Of a stretch of 39,980 bases of DNA, positions 24,386 through 31,021 are shown in pieces. Every line of letters starts with the position of its first letter. The stretch's first letter is position 1. The notes beneath the pieces were generated by a model. That model was given only the letters and a program-made list of their open reading frames with translations. It did no database searches and was not told the origin of the DNA. The DNA is taken from contig CAZIWA010000044.1 in the NCBI GenBank assembly GCA_964542875.1, positions 1-39,980 on the forward strand. Direction: 5' to 3'. The position numbers and the translations under genes are program-made. This stretch comes from CAZGOM01 sp964542875. Its GTDB lineage: Bacteria > Planctomycetota > Phycisphaerae > Phycisphaerales > Phycisphaeraceae.

Positions 24386-24979
24386 TCATTGCGCAGGCGC
24401 ACCGGCCGGCATCGTCGCCGGCGCAGCCGGTGACTCGCCACCCTTGGGAAGCGGATAAGAAAACTCATTGTTCGGGCTGTACGTGTTGCTGTTGGCGGGA
24501 AAAATGACCATCGGCTCCACCGGTTTGGGCCCATTGAAGTGATACAGCATGAAGTAGATCACCACCCCCGTCACCGACACATAAAACCAGATCGGCCACG
24601 CAAACCGGGCCACCTTCTTGTGCGTCTCGTACCGCTCCTTCAGCCCCAGCCGGATCAGCAGAATCGCAAACACCGGAACCGTGATCGCCAGCAGAATGTG
24701 GCTGATCAAAAGCCCGTAATAAAACGGCTTGCCCGCGGGCCCGTTGTACACCGTGTGCACCCCGCCCTTGACCTTCGCCCGCCACGCATAGTGGATCAGG
24801 TAAAACACCAGGAACACGCCCGACGAGATAAACGCCGCAAGCATCGCCTTCTTGTGCGCGTCGCGCTTGCCCATCTTGATGAGCACCAGCCCCACCACCA
24901 GCAGCACAGTCGACAGCCCGTTAAGCGAAGCATTCACCGCGGGCAAAAAGGATAAATCCACAACATCTCTCCCAGTCAT
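24386..24979 (-). CDS. DUF420 membrane protein (CtaM-like, cytochrome oxidase assembly)
   Basis: A 197-residue membrane protein of the DUF420 family. Four or five helices are seen (about 14-35, 45-66, 88-110, 126-147), with family histidines His42 (DAHKK), His63 (LIHY), His94 (ISHILLA) and His120 (ETHKK), and the LPAVNASLN signature at 12-20. DUF420 proteins (CtaM/YozB) are needed for assembly of heme-copper oxidases in Firmicutes and often accompany oxidase genes in planctomycetes. A Pro/Ala-rich tail follows. It starts 12 bp after the ABC-2 permease gene, so the two are co-transcribed. No oxidase subunit gene is in the window. Confidence 0.85.
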   Translation of the reverse strand: MTGRDVVDLSFLPAVNASLNGLSTVLLVVGLVLIKMGKRDAHKKAMLAAFISSGVFLVFYLIHYAWRAKVKGGVHTVYNGPAGKPFYYGLLISHILLAITVPVFAILLIRLGLKERYETHKKVARFAWPIWFYVSVTGVVIYFMLYHFNGPKPVEPMVIFPANSNTYSPNNEFSYPLPKGGESPAAPATMPAGAPAQ

Positions 24980-24991
24980 GACTTTGCGTTA

Positions 24992-25810
24992 TCAGCTCGG
25001 ATGGTTCCCCGATGAACGGTTCACCACCCACGTTCCCAGCCCAAGCGCACCCACCGCCACCGCCGCCGTCGCCGCCAGGGCGATCGGCAGGCTCACAAAC
25101 CCATGCACCGGCGAAGCCCCGCCGTGCATCACCTGCTGCAGCGCGCTTTGCCCATAGCTCATGGGGTTCACCCACACCACCCAGCTAAGCCACGCCGGCG
25201 CTTTTTCCATCGGAAACATCGCACCTGACAAAAACCACATCGGCATCAGCACCAGGTTCATCACCGCGTGAAACCCAGCGGTGGAATCCATCGGCCACGC
25301 GAAGCACAGCCCAATCCCCGTCACGCCCACCGCGATCACAAACAGCAGCGCCACCGCCAATAGCATCCACCCGATGCCCGGAAACCCCGCCAGCATCGGC
25401 CAGAGCAAAAGCAGCAGCACGCCTTGAATCGTCGCGATGCTCGCCCCGCCAAGCACCTTGCCCAGCACGATCGCCAGCCTCGGGCTGGGCGAAACCAGCA
25501 CGCCCTGCAAAAACCCCTCGCGCCGGTCTTCGATCACTGAGATCGTCGAGAAGATCGCCGTAAATAACACCATCAGCATCACCGTGCCGGGGTAGAAATA
25601 TTCGCTGTACCCCACGCCCCCGGTGCTGCCCTGAGCCCCTGCGGTGAATGAGTTGTTGAACCCCGAACCCAGCAGCAGCCAGAACATCGCCGGTGTCGCC
25701 ACCGCACCGATCACCCGGTTGCGCTGCCGGAAAAATCGCACCATCTCCCTGCGCCAAAGGGTAGCGGAGGCAAGCCAAAGCGGGCTCGAATTCATCGCAA
25801 CATCGGCCAT
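24992..25810 (-). CDS. ABC-2 type transporter permease
   Basis: A 272-residue ABC-2 permease with about six membrane helices and the typical EDRREGFLQGVLVSPSPR loop and FLSGAMFPMEKAP segment near residue 200. ABC-2 permeases export drugs or polysaccharide, or, next to DUF420 and oxidase genes, are thought to serve copper or cofactor handling. The ATPase partner gene is not adjacent; the upstream neighbour is PhyH. AGGAAGTGA lies about 7 nt before ATG 25810. The gene is followed after 12 bp by DUF420. Confidence 0.85.
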   Translation of the reverse strand: MADVAMNSSPLWLASATLWRREMVRFFRQRNRVIGAVATPAMFWLLLGSGFNNSFTAGAQGSTGGVGYSEYFYPGTVMLMVLFTAIFSTISVIEDRREGFLQGVLVSPSPRLAIVLGKVLGGASIATIQGVLLLLLWPMLAGFPGIGWMLLAVALLFVIAVGVTGIGLCFAWPMDSTAGFHAVMNLVLMPMWFLSGAMFPMEKAPAWLSWVVWVNPMSYGQSALQQVMHGGASPVHGFVSLPIALAATAAVAVGALGLGTWVVNRSSGNHPS

Positions 25811-25934
25811 GCAAAATCACTTCCTGTTAAACCAGCCAGGCTCTGCCCAGCCAGCCCAACAGTGTATATCGCCGGCCGCCGCCCCGTACACGCCCCCCAT
25901 CCAGTGCGTCAAAATGATCCCACACTCAAATTTT

Positions 25935-25970
25935 CGGGGTGGCACAGCACGGCCCGAAGCAGTGCTGTGT
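25935..25970. repeat. GGGTGGCA hairpin repeat, copy 1
   Basis: GGGGTGG is followed by a perfect 8-bp stem CACAGCAC (25943-25950)/GTGCTGTG (25962-25969) around GGCCCGAAGCA. Copies 2 (33962-33996) and 3 (30839-30866) share the GGGTGGCA start but have different stem sequences that still pair. It lies between the PhyH and ABC-2 permease genes. A pyrimidine-rich micro-repeat follows at 26012-26040. Confidence 0.65.
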
Positions 25971-26044
25971 GTTGATGTGCCTACGAAAAACACAATCCCC
26001 CGCCCCCCACTCCAACTCTTACTTTTCACTTTTCACTTCCACAC

Positions 26045-26881
26045 TCACCCATTGGGCTGCACATCCTTGCCTTCCGCGGCCTTCGCCCGCTCCGCCCTTG
26101 CCGTCTGCTTCGCCGTCATCCACGGCACGTCCACCGGCACCGACCGCTTCAACGCCGGCAGCCCACCCATCAGGATCATCGCCCGCCGCGGCACATCTGA
26201 TTTATTCGGCCCCGTGTAGTGGAACGTATATCCCCCATGCACCGTCGCCCCGCCCGGCGCCAGCGGGCACGCCACCGCGTCCTTCACCCGGTGCAGTTCC
26301 TCGGGCACAAATTCCAACCCGTGGATCCGTGGATCGTTGTTGATGCTTTGATGCTTGTAGATCGCGTGCGCCTGCTGGCTCTTGGGTACAAACTGCATGC
26401 ACCCGTTGGCCAGCGTCGCCTCCTGAAGCGGCACCCACACGCTCAGCGTCCGATGGTCGTACTGCGCATTCCAATACGCCGAATCCTGGTGCCACGGCGT
26501 CGCCGCGCCGAACTTCGCCGGCTTATAGATAAAGTGCGCAAAACTGCATGTCGCCTCATCCGACCCCAGAATCTGTTGAATCACCCGTTTGGCGTTCACC
26601 AGAAGCTGCGCATCGTTCAATTCCGGCGCGTACTTCGTCGGGCTCAGAATCTGAGGCAGCACCGGTTCCTTGGTCTCATCATCCACCCCGCCCAGGTCAA
26701 ACTGGTCCCCTCGCTCCCATCCGGCCCGCTGGCTGAACAACCGGTCATAAATCTCCCGCAGCCACACCACTTCCTCCGGCGTCGTCAGCGGCTCCAGAGC
26801 CAGATAACCCTCACGTGCATAGAAATCCAACTGATTCTGCGTCAGGTTGAACGTCGGTTTCTTTTCAGTCGTCGTGGTCAT
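26045..26881 (-). CDS. Phytanoyl-CoA dioxygenase family oxygenase (PhyH)
   Basis: A 278-residue Fe(II)/2-oxoglutarate-dependent oxygenase of the PhyH family, cytosolic. The facial triad is His131-x-Asp133 (WHQDSAYW) with distal His215 (TVHGGYTFHY); the 2-oxoglutarate-binding arginine is likely Arg232/233 (PRRAMIL). Planctomycetes carry many PhyH genes of unknown substrate, often beside AraC-type regulators, as here: an AraC gene diverges 262 bp away. AAAGGCG lies about 5 nt before ATG. Confidence 0.87.
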   Translation of the reverse strand: MTTTTEKKPTFNLTQNQLDFYAREGYLALEPLTTPEEVVWLREIYDRLFSQRAGWERGDQFDLGGVDDETKEPVLPQILSPTKYAPELNDAQLLVNAKRVIQQILGSDEATCSFAHFIYKPAKFGAATPWHQDSAYWNAQYDHRTLSVWVPLQEATLANGCMQFVPKSQQAHAIYKHQSINNDPRIHGLEFVPEELHRVKDAVACPLAPGGATVHGGYTFHYTGPNKSDVPRRAMILMGGLPALKRSVPVDVPWMTAKQTARAERAKAAEGKDVQPNG

Positions 26882-26919
26882 AAATCGCCTTTTCTTTCTT
26901 CAGGGCCAACGGCCCGTTC

Positions 26920-27020
26920 TTATTGCAGCCAGGGTCGTAAGCGCTTCCCAGCGCGTAAGCCCTGGTACCTTCATTTATTTGAAGACCCTTGCACGCGCCT
27001 GCTTAAACGCCCCCATGCCT
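26920..27020. repeat. Dispersed structured repeat, copy 2 (CCAGGG family)
   Basis: CCAGGG (26929-26934)/CCCTGG (26960-26965) encloses GCGCT (26941-26945)/AGCGC (26950-26954), followed by CTTGCACGCGCCTGC and CCCATGCC. It has the same plan as 15716-15802. It occupies the middle of the PhyH/AraC divergent space, so it lies within or beside both promoters. Confidence 0.6.
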
Positions 27021-27107
27021 GTAAAAACCCATGACACCCATGCGTCCTGCGTTTCATCTTTAAATGGGCCGTTCTTCATCAAAATCATTCTCCCCGCCCA
27101 TCTCCCC

Positions 27108-27136
27108 TTGTCGTCCGGGAAAATCGACCGTAGATT
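27108..27136 (+). promoter_or_regulatory. Candidate leaderless promoter of the AraC gene
   Basis: TTGTCG (27108-27113) and TAGATT (27131-27136) stand 17 bp apart, and the chosen ATG (27144) begins 7 nt after the -10 box, so transcription would start at or beside the start codon. No ribosome site is present. Confidence 0.4.
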
Positions 27137-27143
27137 TTTATAC

Positions 27144-28046
27144 ATGCGCATCGCCCCCAGACACATCCAACGCCAGGCCTGGATCGGCCAGGAATGCCTC
27201 ATCCCCGAACTCCACGCCTTCGGCTGGAACAAACAGGTCATCGCCAAAAACCAGGGCCTCAGCCCCCACCGCCACGACTATTTTGAAGTCTGCTACATCC
27301 TCCGCGGCGCCGTCCAGTGGTGGGCCACCGATCAGATGCACACCGTCCCTAAAAACCACCTCTACATCTCCAAACCCGACGAGATGCACGGCGGGATCGA
27401 CCACGTCCTGGAACCCAGCGAAATCTACTGGCTCCAGCCCGCCTTCCCGGCTTCTGCTCCACTCCCCGGCCTCACCACCCAGGAAACCGCCACCCTCCGC
27501 CAGGGCCTGCAAAACCTCACCCTCCGCGCCTTCCCCGCCTCCCAGCACACCCTCATCGCCTTTCAGGACATCCACCGCGAACTCACCTACCCCGGCCCCG
27601 CCAGCCGCGTCGTCATCCGCGCTGCCTTGCACCGCCTTCTGGTCGAAATCCTCCGAGACCACGACCTCGCCTCCCGCACCTCAGCACCCGGTCAAAGCCA
27701 AAACCAGCACACCCAACCCTCTCCCCCCATCCTCGCCGTCAAGAACGCCATCGACCAGAACCCCGGCCTGCCCCTGAACATTGAAAAAATGGCCCGCATG
27801 GCCAACCTCGGCGTCAGCCGCTTCCATGAACGTTTCGCCCGTGAAATGGGCGTCTCCCCCGCGGACTACCGTCACCGCGCCCGCATCCGTCGTGCCCGTG
27901 AACTCCTCACCCAAACCGACCAATCCATCACCCGCATCGCCCTGAAGCTCGGTTTCTCCTCCAGCCAGCATTTCGCGGCATCCTTCCGCAAATTCGTCGG
28001 CCAAACCCCCTCCGGCTACCGCCGCCAAACCCCCGCCGGCTTCTAA
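27144..28046 (+). CDS. AraC family transcriptional regulator
   Basis: A 300-residue regulator with an N-terminal cupin-like sensor (about 20-120, with SPHRHDYFEVCYILRG) and a C-terminal pair of helix-turn-helix motifs (about 200-296): LNIEKMARMANLGVSRFHER and the second helix set SITRIALKLGFSSSQHFAAS ending in the usual FRKFVGQTPSGYRR. Its ligand is unknown; the family often senses sugars. It is divergent from the PhyH oxygenase and may control it. The start at ATG 27144 is preferred over longer readings, since a -10 box lies 7 nt upstream and upstream sequence is a dispersed repeat. Confidence 0.88.
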   Translation: MRIAPRHIQRQAWIGQECLIPELHAFGWNKQVIAKNQGLSPHRHDYFEVCYILRGAVQWWATDQMHTVPKNHLYISKPDEMHGGIDHVLEPSEIYWLQPAFPASAPLPGLTTQETATLRQGLQNLTLRAFPASQHTLIAFQDIHRELTYPGPASRVVIRAALHRLLVEILRDHDLASRTSAPGQSQNQHTQPSPPILAVKNAIDQNPGLPLNIEKMARMANLGVSRFHERFAREMGVSPADYRHRARIRRARELLTQTDQSITRIALKLGFSSSQHFAASFRKFVGQTPSGYRRQTPAGF

Positions 28047-28094
28047 AACCATTGCCTCGCAATCCCTTGAAAACCCACTGTTCTTCACCTCCCC

Positions 28095-28127
28095 AATTCA
28101 TAATTCATAAATCATAATTCGTAATTT
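28095..28127. repeat. ATTCATAATTCATAAATCATAATTCGTAA-type micro-repeat
   Basis: After the AraC gene, five words ATTCATA/ATTCATA/ATCATA/ATTCGTA/ATTT follow one another with 7-9 nt spacing. This is the clearest example of the A/T-rich family in this otherwise G+C-rich window. It ends about 16 bp before the TATAAT of parA, so it may also act as an A/T-rich promoter-upstream element. Confidence 0.6.
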
Positions 28128-28143
28128 CCCGTCCCTCTCCCGG

Positions 28144-28149
28144 TATAAT
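28144..28149 (+). promoter_or_regulatory. Perfect -10 hexamer before parA
   Basis: TATAAT stands 46 nt upstream of the GTG start, giving an expected 5' leader of about 40 nt that contains the GGAGG ribosome site at 28182-28186. The -35 region (about 28121-28126) is a poor match, but the A/T-rich repeat directly upstream could compensate. Confidence 0.5.
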
Positions 28150-28195
28150 CGACCCCCAATAAAACCCATTCCCCGACGCACGGAGGCGTCCCCCA

Positions 28196-29035
28196 GTGAC
28201 CACCAATCAGTCCGCATCCACCACACGGGTGATCGCCCTCATCAATCAAAAAGGCGGCGTCGGTAAAACCACCACCACCGCCAACCTCGGCGCAGCACTG
28301 GCCGAACTGGGTAAACGCGTCCTCTTCATCGACATGGATTCCCAGGCCCACCTCACGCTCCACATGGGCGTCGACCCCGACACCCTGGAAAAATCCATCT
28401 ACCACCTGCTCACTGATCCCAGCGTCACCGCGCAGAGCATCGCCAAGCAGGTCAGCGACCACATCTGGGTTCTCCCCGCCGAGGTCAATCTCGCCGGCGT
28501 GGAATCCGAACTCGCCGCCCAGGCCCAGTCCGGCAGCGCCCAGCAGACCCTCGCCCGCAAAGTCCGCCAATGGATCTCCGGCCCCAAGGCCGTCGCCTTC
28601 GACTACGTCCTCATCGACTGCCCCCCCAGCCTCGGCATGCTCACCATCAACGCCCTCGCCTTCGCCCAGGAAGTCTTCGTCCCCATGCAGTCGCACTTCC
28701 TGGCCCTCCAGGGCCTCTCCAAGCTCCTTGAAACCGTCAACCTTGTCCGCCAATCGGTCAATAAAGACCTGAAAGTTTCCGGCATCATCCTCTGCATGCA
28801 CGAAGCTCAAACAGCCCTCGGCCGCGAAGTGATGGCGGACCTGGATTCCTTCCTCGAAGCCTCCCGAAACCTGGACGTCCCCTGGCGCAACGCCGACATC
28901 CTCCAGCCCGCCATCCGCCGCAACATCAAGCTCGCCGAGTGCCCCAGCTTCGGTAAAACCATCCTCGATTACGCCCCCAGTTCCGCCGGCGCGCAGGACT
29001 ACCGCCTCCTGGCCCTCAACGTCAGCGAAATGTAG
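28196..29035 (+). CDS. ParA/Soj family ATPase
   Basis: A 279-residue deviant Walker ATPase. KGGVGKTTT (19-27) carries the signature lysine, IDMDSQAH follows strand 2 and VLIDCPPSLG is the Walker B region. ParA-type proteins position chromosomes, plasmids or other cargo; partner ParB is not in the window, so this is an orphan ParA that may position other cargo. The start is GTG with GGAGG about 9 nt upstream. It is followed after 55 bp by murJ, which may be co-transcribed. Confidence 0.88.
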   Translation: MTTNQSASTTRVIALINQKGGVGKTTTTANLGAALAELGKRVLFIDMDSQAHLTLHMGVDPDTLEKSIYHLLTDPSVTAQSIAKQVSDHIWVLPAEVNLAGVESELAAQAQSGSAQQTLARKVRQWISGPKAVAFDYVLIDCPPSLGMLTINALAFAQEVFVPMQSHFLALQGLSKLLETVNLVRQSVNKDLKVSGIILCMHEAQTALGREVMADLDSFLEASRNLDVPWRNADILQPAIRRNIKLAECPSFGKTILDYAPSSAGAQDYRLLALNVSEM

Positions 29036-29090
29036 TCCCCACACAAACAGGGCCACGGGTAACTCTTATTTCTGACCAGCCCCCTCCCCC

Positions 29091-30815
29091 ATGACCGCCA
29101 TCCCCGAACAACCCGGCGCGGCCGCCAGCCCTCCCAGGAAAGCTGAAACCAGCTTCGTCGGTGCCGCCAAGGTCGTCGGCATACTCACATTCGGCTCCCG
29201 CATCACCGGCCTCCTGCGCGACTCTCTGATCACCTCCTCCCTGGGGCTTCTCAGCTTCGTCGGCGATGCCTTCACGATGGGGTTCACCCTTCCCAACCTC
29301 TTCCGCAGGCTTTTTGGTGAAGGGGCGCTCACCGCCGCCTTCATCCCCGTCTATACGGATCTTCAGCACACCGACCCGCCCATGGCCCGCAAGCTCGGCT
29401 CGCTGTGCTTGACCATCATCGGCACGCTTCTCACCGTTCTTACGCTCCTGGTGATGCTGGCCATCGGCCTGTGCATGTGGCTGCTTCCCTTGTCTGACAA
29501 ATGGATGCTCATCGCTCAGTTGAGCCTCATCATGGTGCCCTACATGCCCATGATCTGCCTCGTCGCCATTATCGGCGCCATGCTCCAGGTTCATGGCCGG
29601 TTCGCACCCTCTGCGGGCATGCCGATCTTCATGAACGTCACGACGATCCTGAGCATCTTTATCGCCTACATCTTCGCCAGGGTGGCCAACATTCACGACC
29701 CCACCGACGTCAAAATGAAGATCGCCTTCATCGTCGCCTGGAGCGTCCCCATTTCCGGGCTCATCCAGCTCATTTCGCAGGGTCTTCTGCTTCGCCGCAT
29801 TGAGCGTTTCACGACGGACTTCTCCGGCACCTCCGAGTATTTCTGGAAAATCGCCTACACCATGGGCCCCATGCTGCTGGCGCTTTCAGTGCTGCAAATC
29901 AACACCGCGATGGACTCGGTCATCACCGCAGCGCTTTCCCACAGCCCGGGTGATGCGGAGAAACTCTCCATCTTCGGCTGGCTGGTCGATTATCCAGTCG
30001 AAGACGGCGGTGTGATCACCATGGCCAGCGCCAGCAAGCTCTACCAGTTTCCCCTGGGTGTTTTTGGCATCGCCATCGCCACCGCCATCTTCCCGGCACT
30101 GGCCAAAGCCGCCACCCAGGTCGCCGAAACCGGCTGGGACCATTTCCGTAAAATCCTCCGTCAGGGTCTGCGCATCACCGTCTTCATCGGGCTCCCTGCC
30201 TCCGTGGGCCTCATCCTCGTGCGTGTGCCCGCCTGCCGTGTCATGTTTGAGTGGAATGAAGGCACCATCACCGGTTCTCTCCGCGTTGCCTCCGTGCTGG
30301 CCGGCTTTGCACCCGCGATCTGGGCGTATTCCATGACGCACGTCATCACCCGCGCTTTCTACGCCGTCAAGGACACCAAAACCCCGGTCGTCGTCAGCGT
30401 CTGCATGGTGGTCTTGAACTTCATCATGAACATCATTGTCATCTGGCCCTTTGGCATCACCGGCATGGCCTGGGCCACCGCGGTCTGCGCCGTCATCCAA
30501 AACGCCCTGCTGCTGTTTTTCCTCCGCAAACACTTCGACAACATCATCGGCTTCGATGTCGTCCGCGGCTGGGCCATCACCGCCATCTGCACCCTCATCA
30601 TGGGTGCCGTCCTCTGGCCCATCACCTGGTTCTTCGACCCCGCAGCCCTCACCAAAAAAGCTGTCTTCATCCAACTCATCATCATGGTCATCCTCGGCGG
30701 CGGCGTCTTCCTCCTGGCATCCAAACTTTTAAAATGCGAAGAACTCGACTGGCTCTTAAATCGCAAAAAGAAGCCCGCAGTTCCCTCTTCTCCCACACCC
30801 GCCTCAACACCTTAA
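29091..30815 (+). CDS. murJ: Lipid II flippase MurJ (MviN)
   Basis: A 574-residue polytopic membrane protein of the MOP superfamily, with about 14 helices, that flips lipid II across the inner membrane for peptidoglycan synthesis. N-terminal signatures are intact: SRITGLLRDSLITSSLG and the LPNLFRRLFGEGALTAAFIP box, with arginines known to line the central cavity in MurJ. Length is normal for MurJ, and the C-terminus is a cytosolic basic tail. There is no Shine-Dalgarno before ATG. Its presence indicates peptidoglycan in this organism. It follows parA by 55 bp. Confidence 0.93.
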   Translation: MTAIPEQPGAAASPPRKAETSFVGAAKVVGILTFGSRITGLLRDSLITSSLGLLSFVGDAFTMGFTLPNLFRRLFGEGALTAAFIPVYTDLQHTDPPMARKLGSLCLTIIGTLLTVLTLLVMLAIGLCMWLLPLSDKWMLIAQLSLIMVPYMPMICLVAIIGAMLQVHGRFAPSAGMPIFMNVTTILSIFIAYIFARVANIHDPTDVKMKIAFIVAWSVPISGLIQLISQGLLLRRIERFTTDFSGTSEYFWKIAYTMGPMLLALSVLQINTAMDSVITAALSHSPGDAEKLSIFGWLVDYPVEDGGVITMASASKLYQFPLGVFGIAIATAIFPALAKAATQVAETGWDHFRKILRQGLRITVFIGLPASVGLILVRVPACRVMFEWNEGTITGSLRVASVLAGFAPAIWAYSMTHVITRAFYAVKDTKTPVVVSVCMVVLNFIMNIIVIWPFGITGMAWATAVCAVIQNALLLFFLRKHFDNIIGFDVVRGWAITAICTLIMGAVLWPITWFFDPAALTKKAVFIQLIIMVILGGGVFLLASKLLKCEELDWLLNRKKKPAVPSSPTPASTP

Positions 30816-30838
30816 CCCGTTAGCTGAACCCACATTTC

Positions 30839-30866
30839 CGGGTGGCACGCGGCACATCCGCGTGAG
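30839..30866. repeat. GGGTGGCA hairpin repeat, copy 3 (short)
   Basis: After GGGTGG comes the stem CACGCGG (30846-30852)/CCGCGTG (30858-30864) with loop CACAT. The prefix is shared with copies 1 and 2 but the stem sequence is wholly different and still pairs, as expected for a hairpin kept by structure. Confidence 0.55.
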
Positions 30867-30915
30867 CCTGTCTTGTACCCGCCAACAACCCCCTCACCCA
30901 CCTCACGCCAAAAAC

Positions 30916-30970
30916 ACATACAAGCCCGACGCGCCAGCGAGGGTCTTCGGGCAACAGCCCGACCTCCCGC
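30916..30970. repeat. ACAAGCCCGACGCGCCAGCG-type dispersed repeat
   Basis: ACAAGCCCGACGCGCCAGCG at 30920-30939 and the hairpin CGGGC (30948-30952)/GCCCG (30957-30961) match from memory a repeat common in planctomycete intergenic DNA, which shows up as SLARASGL-type peptides in over-predicted proteins. Here it lies between the converging murJ and MMPL genes. Confidence 0.5.
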
Positions 30971-31021
30971 AAACCACACAAAAACCACACGCCCTCATCA
31001 TGGCTCTCCCCCGACCAGACC

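Noticed and set aside
29886..30674. 262-codon minus-strand open frame inside murJ
   Set aside because: Very acidic Gly/Asp-rich shadow of membrane-helix codons; murJ is certain.
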